Positions 58,936-64,000 of a stretch of DNA of 64,000 nt are shown piece by piece; within the stretch, counting starts at the first letter, position 1, and every line of letters begins with the position of its first letter. Source of the stretch: a filamentous cyanobacterium ESFC-1 (GTDB lineage: Bacteria; Cyanobacteriota; Cyanobacteriia; Cyanobacteriales; Spirulinaceae); the NCBI GenBank assembly GCA_000380225.1, contig KB904821.1:1062680-1126679 (forward strand), read 5' to 3'. The position numbers and the translations under genes were made by a program. The notes under the pieces are model-generated. The model ran no database searches. It saw only the letters and a list, made by a program, of their open reading frames with translations, and had not been told where the DNA came from.

Positions 58936-59478
58936 TTAGGGTGTATCGTGATGGGAGCGATAACCATCGGGCTTAACTGTCATCTCATCGAGTAAGGCCG
59001 CGCTCAAATCCACATTGAGAGCGCGAAAAAAGTTTGCTCCTTGGAATTGCGCTCTGGTGAGAATCGCTTGTTTAAGGTTAGCTCGTTGCAGGTGCGCTCC
59101 GGTCAAATTAGCATCTGTGAGATCGGCAAAACTGAGGTTGGCCCCGCGTAAATTCGCTCCCTGTAAATTTGCCCCTTTCAAGTTGGCATAACATAAATTC
59201 GCCCGCGATAAATTAGCACTCCCCAGATTTGCCCCGGCTAAGTTAACCTGAAGCAATTTACTGTTGCTTAACTGCGCGTAGTTGAGTTGAGTTTCACCCA
59301 GATTGGCATTGGTTAAATTGGCATAAGGAAGGTAAATTTCCCGTAAGTTACTACGACTAAGATCGATTTCGGGTAATTTGGCTTCAAATAAGTCCGCGTG
59401 ACTTAAATCCACCTCTTGGAAAGTTCGTTTACCTTGGTTGTAGTGGGTCAGTAAACTTTCCGTGCTTAGTCTGTGCAT
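58936..59478 (-). CDS. Pentapeptide-repeat protein
   Basis: About 180 residues from ATG 59478. After a short N-terminal helix (STESLLTHYNQGKRTFQEVDL), about 24 pentapeptide units follow: LSHADLFEAKLPEIDLSRSN, LTNANLGETQLNYAQLSNSK, ... LKGANLQGANLRGANLSFAD. They are followed by AALLDEMTVKPDGYR at the C-terminus. This N-terminal motif is common in cyanobacterial pentapeptide proteins. Soluble; function unknown. Not closely similar to the one at 56162. Confidence 0.87.
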   Translation of the reverse strand: MHRLSTESLLTHYNQGKRTFQEVDLSHADLFEAKLPEIDLSRSNLREIYLPYANLTNANLGETQLNYAQLSNSKLLQVNLAGANLGSANLSRANLCYANLKGANLQGANLRGANLSFADLTDANLTGAHLQRANLKQAILTRAQFQGANFFRALNVDLSAALLDEMTVKPDGYRSHHDTP

Positions 59479-59751
59479 TTCAGGGCTAGTTTTTTCCTTG
59501 CTGGTGCTGAACTGAAACCGGAGAATCACTACAATCTTTCAAGAAGACTGTACTATTATCAAAGTCGTAAAATCGAGATGCTCAACTTTTCTATCATTGA
59601 GCCAGAAGTTACCAAGTTGTAATATTTTTTGCGTTTTCTTAAGATTTGTAACTGAATGCGTGGGGTCAACCCAGGCGCTTTTTCCCAGAGCTAAGAAATC
59701 GTGTCAAGATGAGTAAAGAGCAGCGTTGGCACAAAGCAGTAGCGAGTGACT

Positions 59752-61296
59752 ATGGCAGATTTTCAAAGGGCGATCGCGAACCACTACCACACACGCACCA
59801 AGTACGATCCAGAAACTTTAGGCACTAAAAGCCGGGGACTTGATTGGTCAAAACAACCCGAACCGTTCAAAGAGTATAAAATCGGTACGGTGTATGACCT
59901 CAAGCCCTACATCGCAGAAGAAAAGCGCCTCGACCCCACCCCCGAAATTCGTCCTTGGCTGAGGCTGTCGCAGCTTTTACTCTGTAGTTACGGCATTACC
60001 GCCAAAATGGTGTCGTTATTCGGGCCGCCGTTGTATTTGCGGTCTGCGCCGTCAGCAGGGGGATTGTACCCGGCAGAATTATATTTGATTTCGCGGGGTA
60101 CGCCGTTACTGCCTGCGGGACTGTATCACTACCAACCCCAAACCCATGCTTTGATTCACTTTTGGGAAAGTAGCGAGGCTTGGTCAGAGTTACAAATGGC
60201 TTGTTTTGGTCATCCCAGTCTCGAACACACCGATCTGGCCTTGGTCGCAAGCGCCATTTTTTACCGTTCTGCTTGGCGTTATGAAGACCGCGCCTATCGT
60301 CGCATTTTATTAGATACCGGGCATCTGCTGGGCAATATGGAGCTATCTAGTGCCATAAATTCTTACCACCCCCACCTCATCGGCGGCTTTCAGGATTTGG
60401 CCTTAAACAGTTTGTTGTATCTTGACCCGGAAAAAGAAGGGGCGATCGCGGTGGCCGCCTTAAGCGACCTGGAAACCGATCCGAATCCAATTCGCAAAGG
60501 CACTGCGGCTTTACCTTCTGGGGTTCACACCGATTATCCCCCCCTCGAAGACGGCGAACTCCTCGATTACTTTCATCAAGCCACGGAAATTCGCGAAGCT
60601 GAACCGCCCTCCTCTCCGGGTAAACTCACCAATACTACCCCCATTGAAGATAAATACAACTTTCCTTTCTGTCTCAAAATCTCGACGAAAACCTCTCCGA
60701 TTCAACTCGGAGAAAATTTAGTCGATTTAGAGAAAACCCTCCTCAAACGACGCTCAACCCGCGCTTATACGGGGGCAGAACTCTCCCTGACTGAACTCAA
60801 AGCCCTGTTGCACTTTACTTATCAGTCCCAAGATTACGAAACTCAAGGCTTGGATTCTCAGCCGGATTATTTTGATTTAAGCTTGCTCGAAACCTTTATC
60901 GTTGTCTTGGGAATGGAAGGTTTAGAGGCAGGCTGTTATTACTACGCCCCCAACGCCCAAGAATTGCGGCAGATTCGCTTTAAAAACTTCCGCCGGGATG
61001 TGCATTATCTCTGCTTGGGTCAAGACCTCGGACGGGATGCGGGGGCTGTTATCTTTCATACTGCCGATCTCAATCAGGCGATCGCGAAATATGGCGATCG
61101 CGCCTACCGCTACCTCCACCTCGACGCAGGCCACCTCGGCCAGCGCCTGAATTTAGCCGCCATTCACCTCGAACTCGGCGTAAGCGGCATTGGCGGCTTC
61201 TACGACGACCGCGTTAACGATGTTCTCGGCATTCCCGCCGACGAGGCCGCCATTTATATCACAACCCTAGGCCGTCCCCGGCAGACCAATTCATAG
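59752..61296 (+). CDS. SagB/ThcOx-type nitroreductase-fold oxidoreductase
   Basis: About 514 residues from ATG 59752. There are two nitroreductase-fold halves. The N-terminal half (about 40-250) has LRSAPSAGGLYPAELYLISR and AYRRILLDTGHLLGNM. The C-terminal half (about 325-512) has LLKRRSTRAYTGAELSLTEL, DRAYRYLHLDAGHLGQRL and GIGGFYDDRVNDVLG. SagB-like enzymes use FMN to oxidise azolines in peptide natural products, with cyclodehydratase partners. None of those partners lies in the window, so this may be a stand-alone dehydrogenase. Confidence 0.85.
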   Translation: MADFQRAIANHYHTRTKYDPETLGTKSRGLDWSKQPEPFKEYKIGTVYDLKPYIAEEKRLDPTPEIRPWLRLSQLLLCSYGITAKMVSLFGPPLYLRSAPSAGGLYPAELYLISRGTPLLPAGLYHYQPQTHALIHFWESSEAWSELQMACFGHPSLEHTDLALVASAIFYRSAWRYEDRAYRRILLDTGHLLGNMELSSAINSYHPHLIGGFQDLALNSLLYLDPEKEGAIAVAALSDLETDPNPIRKGTAALPSGVHTDYPPLEDGELLDYFHQATEIREAEPPSSPGKLTNTTPIEDKYNFPFCLKISTKTSPIQLGENLVDLEKTLLKRRSTRAYTGAELSLTELKALLHFTYQSQDYETQGLDSQPDYFDLSLLETFIVVLGMEGLEAGCYYYAPNAQELRQIRFKNFRRDVHYLCLGQDLGRDAGAVIFHTADLNQAIAKYGDRAYRYLHLDAGHLGQRLNLAAIHLELGVSGIGGFYDDRVNDVLGIPADEAAIYITTLGRPRQTNS

Positions 61297-61374
61297 TACA
61301 GAGCGTTTTTCTAGGGAGTGACGGGTTGTTGGTTTCAGAGCCGAAAACTTGACAGTTAGGACGTTTTTGCGGTG

Positions 61375-61575
61375 CGCCCTCACCCCAACCCCTCTCCCAC
61401 GGGAGGAGGGGCTTGTTTTCTAAGAATGAATGTGTTGTCCTATAGTCATTCCAATGACGAGAGCCATCATGTCGCTAAAGCGTCAACTTGGACGGGGAAA
61501 CCCCGTCCCTACGGAAACTTGACAATCGGCACAAAACCTTAACTTGTCACAAATGACCAATGACCAAGGACTACA
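61375..61575. repeat. Palindromic and GC-hairpin repeats
   Basis: CCCTCACCCCAACCCCTCTCC-CACGGGAG (61378-61410), then ACTTGGACGGGGAAACCCCG (61487-61507) and AATGACCAATGACC heptamers to the argF stop. The latter part is a second copy of the arrangement at 8110-8235. Confidence 0.8.
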
Positions 61576-62496
61576 TCAAACCAAACCCAACAAAGTCGCT
61601 AACAAAGCCTTTTGTGCGTGCATCCGGTTTTCAGCCTGATCCCACACCCGCGATTGCTTTCCTTCGATAACGGCATCTGTGATTTCTTCGTCGCGATGAG
61701 CAGGTAAGCAATGCAAAACAATCGCATCCGGGTCAGCTTCGTTCAGTAACGCCCCGTTGACTTGATAGGGTTGGAAAATGGGCATTCGCTCGTCGGCCAT
61801 GTTTTCTTGACCCATACTCGCCCAAACATCGGTATAAACCACCTGCACCCCTTTGACCGCCGCTACTGGGTCTTCAGTTAAGATGATTTCCGAGCGATCG
61901 CCCGCGATCGCGCGACCATACTCAATAATTTTGTCATCGAGTTCGTAACCGGGAGGCGTGGCAAAACGAACATTAATCCCCAACAAGGCACAGCCCAATA
62001 ATAGGGAATTGGCCACATTATTACCGTCGCCCAGGTAGGTCACCGTCAAGCCAGAAAGCGTCCCAAAGCACTCCTGAATCGTCATCAAGTCGGCCAATAT
62101 TTGGCAGGGGTGTTCTAGGTCACTGAGGGCATTAATAATCGGAATTGTGGCAAATTTGGCAAAAGTTTCCAAGTCTTCTTGTTTAAATGTCCGTACTGCC
62201 AAAACATCGAGATAGCGGTCGAGAACGCGGGCGGTATCGCAAATCGGTTCGCCGCGACCCACCTGGGTTACATTGGGATTCAAATCAATCACTTGTCCGC
62301 CGAGTTGGTACATGGCGACGGTAAAGCTAACACGGGTACGGGTGGAGGCTTTATAAAATAACAGTCCGAGAATTTTGTTGCAGGTGATGGTCGTCTTGCC
62401 ACTTTTTAAGTCGCCCGCCAGTTGCAGCAAATCCCGAATATCATTGGCACTGAAGTTGGCAATTCCTAAAAAGTCTTGTCCCTTTAATTCCTTCAT
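61576..62496 (-). CDS. argF: Ornithine carbamoyltransferase
   Basis: A 306-residue transcarbamylase. Carbamoyl-phosphate site STRTR in FYKASTRTRVSF, ornithine-domain DLEHPCQILAD, and HCLPAHRDEEITDAV with the catalytic Cys. It makes citrulline from ornithine and carbamoyl phosphate in arginine synthesis. Length is normal, no signal peptide. It is monocistronic here, with the divergent hydrolase gene beginning about 220 bases beyond its start. Confidence 0.97.
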   Translation of the reverse strand: MKELKGQDFLGIANFSANDIRDLLQLAGDLKSGKTTITCNKILGLLFYKASTRTRVSFTVAMYQLGGQVIDLNPNVTQVGRGEPICDTARVLDRYLDVLAVRTFKQEDLETFAKFATIPIINALSDLEHPCQILADLMTIQECFGTLSGLTVTYLGDGNNVANSLLLGCALLGINVRFATPPGYELDDKIIEYGRAIAGDRSEIILTEDPVAAVKGVQVVYTDVWASMGQENMADERMPIFQPYQVNGALLNEADPDAIVLHCLPAHRDEEITDAVIEGKQSRVWDQAENRMHAQKALLATLLGLV

Positions 62497-62559
62497 GACC
62501 CAGATATGAGTGGTTTAGACTTTCGATTTTAGAGGTATTGGAGGGGGAGGACAAGGGGG

Positions 62560-62717
62560 GTTTTTCAGTTATCAGTTATCAGTTATCGCCTCAACAGTCA
62601 ACAGTCATCAGTTGTTGAGGCAGTAGGCAATCAGCCTGTAGGGGCGGGGTTTCCCCGTCCAACAACCAACAACAAAGGACAAATGACAAAGGACAAAGGA
62701 CAAATGACAAAGGACAA
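62560..62717. repeat. Composite heptamer repeat upstream of the last gene
   Basis: CAGTTATCAGTTATCAGTTATC heptamers, TCAACAGTCAACAGTCATCAG, GGGGCGGGGTTTCCCCGTCC, AACAACCAACAAC, then AAGGACAAATGACA heptamers. The last unit gives the start codon of the next gene. Same module order as 2721-3090, without its core. Confidence 0.85.
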
Positions 62718-64000
62718 ATGACAAAGGAAAAACGACTAAAAAGCTTTTTGCGGCGGGGGTTGAGTCCGCTTTTGTTAAGTGTGGGGTGCGGGTTGGCCTT
62801 GCCAATCGCGATCGCGCCCCCGGTGTGGAGTGCTGAAGAAATTTTGCTATTCTTCGGGCCAATCGAGTTTTCGGTGTCGGTGGAGTCGTTAGAGGCTTTT
62901 GCGACAGAAGGCCGCATTGAGCCGGATTTTGCGCCCTATGCCAATCGCTTGACCCCGGAACAGTTACAGCAGCTACGCACGGTGTTACAAACCTCGGCGG
63001 ATGTGAGTGCGGTGGCGGTGGCTCAGTTTCTTTATTCGCCCCAAGGAGAGACGATTTTAAAGCAAGTGGGGGAGTTGATTCAAACTCGGGCCGAGCAACC
63101 GGGCTTTTTTGCGATTCGGTCGGCGTTGATTTTGGCGGCGGCGGACCCGGAAGAAGGGTTAACGCCGTTGAATGTGTTGCGTCAGTTTCCGACTTCTGGG
63201 ATTCGCATTAATTCGGCCAGGGCGTTTGAGTTGTTGAATCGGATTAGTCGCATTATTAATAATACCCAAGAGGCGATCGCGGCGATTCAAAGGCAAGCTA
63301 ATACGGAGTTAGCGGCGGCGAATCTGGCGGATTTTCCCCTTGATTTGCAGGAGTCGGGGCCAGTGACGTTTCGTCGGGAAACTTTGCGGCTCAATGACCC
63401 AGACCGCGATCGCGCTTTTCCGGTTGATTTATATTTACCCCAGTTGCCCGGTTCTTTGCCGTTGGTTGTCATTTCCCACGGTTTAGGCTCAGAACGGGCG
63501 AGTTATGCCTATTTAGCGACTCATTTAGCGTCTCATGGCTTTGCGGTGGCGGTTCCAGAACATCCGGGGAGTAATGCCGAGCAGATTGAAGCCCTCGCGA
63601 GTGGTTTGGTTCAGGATATTACCCCCTCGCGGGAGTTGATCGACCGTCCCCTGGATATCAAGTTTCTTTTGGATATTTTACAAAGGGATTATGGCGATCG
63701 CCTGGATTGGCAGCAGGTGGGCATCGTGGGTCAGTCGTTTGGGGCTTATACGGCGTTGGCGTTAGCGGGGGCTGAGATTAATTTTGACCGCTTGAATGCT
63801 CAGTGTGACCCGGATAATCCTTCGTTTAATATTTCGTTTCTGATTCAATGCCAAGCGCTGGATTTGCCCCCTGCTGACTACGATTTGACGGATAATCGCA
63901 TTCAGGCCGCGATCGCGATCAACCCCCTGGCCAGCACGATTTTTGGCCCCTCTGAGTTGGCTGAAATCCAGATTCCCCTAACCATTGTTACGGGGAGTGC
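62718..64000 (+). CDS. Alpha/beta hydrolase with DUF1400 N-terminus, cut by the window end
   Basis: The frame is open from ATG 62718 to the last base (427 codons), so the 3' end is missing. A signal peptide (PLLLSVGCGLALPIAIAPPVWSA) is followed by a DUF1400-like helical domain (about 40-190; FFGPIEFSVSVESLEAFA, LTPEQLQQLRTVLQT). The hydrolase domain starts near 235 with VISHGLGSERASYAYLA, and has the nucleophile GIVGQSFGAYTALAL. The catalytic acid and His lie at or beyond the window end. This fusion is a common exported hydrolase in cyanobacteria; the substrate is unknown. ATG 62704 is out of frame and soon stopped; ATG 62718 lies in a GACAAAT heptamer. Confidence 0.88.
   Translation, partial: MTKEKRLKSFLRRGLSPLLLSVGCGLALPIAIAPPVWSAEEILLFFGPIEFSVSVESLEAFATEGRIEPDFAPYANRLTPEQLQQLRTVLQTSADVSAVAVAQFLYSPQGETILKQVGELIQTRAEQPGFFAIRSALILAAADPEEGLTPLNVLRQFPTSGIRINSARAFELLNRISRIINNTQEAIAAIQRQANTELAAANLADFPLDLQESGPVTFRRETLRLNDPDRDRAFPVDLYLPQLPGSLPLVVISHGLGSERASYAYLATHLASHGFAVAVPEHPGSNAEQIEALASGLVQDITPSRELIDRPLDIKFLLDILQRDYGDRLDWQQVGIVGQSFGAYTALALAGAEINFDRLNAQCDPDNPSFNISFLIQCQALDLPPADYDLTDNRIQAAIAINPLASTIFGPSELAEIQIPLTIVTGS

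Overview
The window is cyanobacterial. HIP1 octamers (GCGATCGC) occur throughout, and the gene set fits a cyanobacterium: a CrtD-type carotenoid desaturase, the tRNA hydroxylase MiaE, Ni- and Fe-superoxide dismutases, a flavodiiron protein of the Flv1 type, a DUF3110 protein, a cystine C-S lyase, an EGY-like site-2 protease, pentapeptide-repeat proteins and several Uma2 (DUF820) proteins. Abundant heptamer repeats (STRR-like) and palindromic intergenic repeats suggest a large, repeat-rich genome such as that of a filamentous form. The species cannot be named from the sequence alone.

Layout. 0-3 kb: a TnpB gene (IS200/IS605 type, 5' end outside the window) whose right end abuts crtD and supplies its stop codon. 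3-8.4 kb: an FAD oxidoreductase, a membrane protein, and a copper-linked pair (DUF411 protein and Met-rich multicopper oxidase). 8.6-10.7 kb: sodN with its maturation peptidase converging on sodB, with a block of MITE-like repeats between. 10.8-13.3 kb: a GH15-type protein and an OFA-type MFS transporter. 13.4-14.1 kb: two tandem copies of a structured, non-coding element just upstream of a VWA-domain gene. 15.6-17.9 kb: a two-component system. 18.2-22.9 kb: an MmeI-like restriction-modification protein facing a VWA-macrodomain fusion. 23-38.9 kb: mostly housekeeping or conserved genes (phosphoesterase, miaE, PEP-synthase-like protein, hydrolase, TPR protein, DUF39 protein, glycosyltransferase, ClC channel, site-2 protease, murQ, DUF3110).

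39-50 kb is an accessory region rich in duplications. It holds tandem secreted paralogues, five Uma2 proteins, an HNH bicistron, a leucine-rich-repeat protein and a UPF0175/PIN toxin-antitoxin pair. flv1 lies in its middle. Between 46 and 55 kb there are short in-frame 'echoes' of neighbouring genes: the 3' end of the LRR gene, the 3' end of a histidine-kinase gene and the 5' end of a Uma2 gene. They flank or abut small cassettes. 50-64 kb carries a DsbA-like protein, clpP, the cystine lyase, a histidine kinase, a Phd-type antitoxin, mtnA, a pentapeptide-repeat bicistron, an Rpn-like nuclease, a second pentapeptide protein, a SagB-type oxidoreductase, argF and an alpha/beta hydrolase cut by the window end.

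The strongest candidate for something undescribed is the tandem RNA-like element at 13.45-14.07 kb. Each copy is closed by a 13-bp helix that shows a compensatory base-pair change between copies, and the pair precedes the VWA gene. The VWA-macrodomain fusion beside a restriction-modification gene, the overlapping pentapeptide bicistron and the heptamer arrays that supply start and stop codons also deserve checking. No tRNA, rRNA or CRISPR array was recognised.
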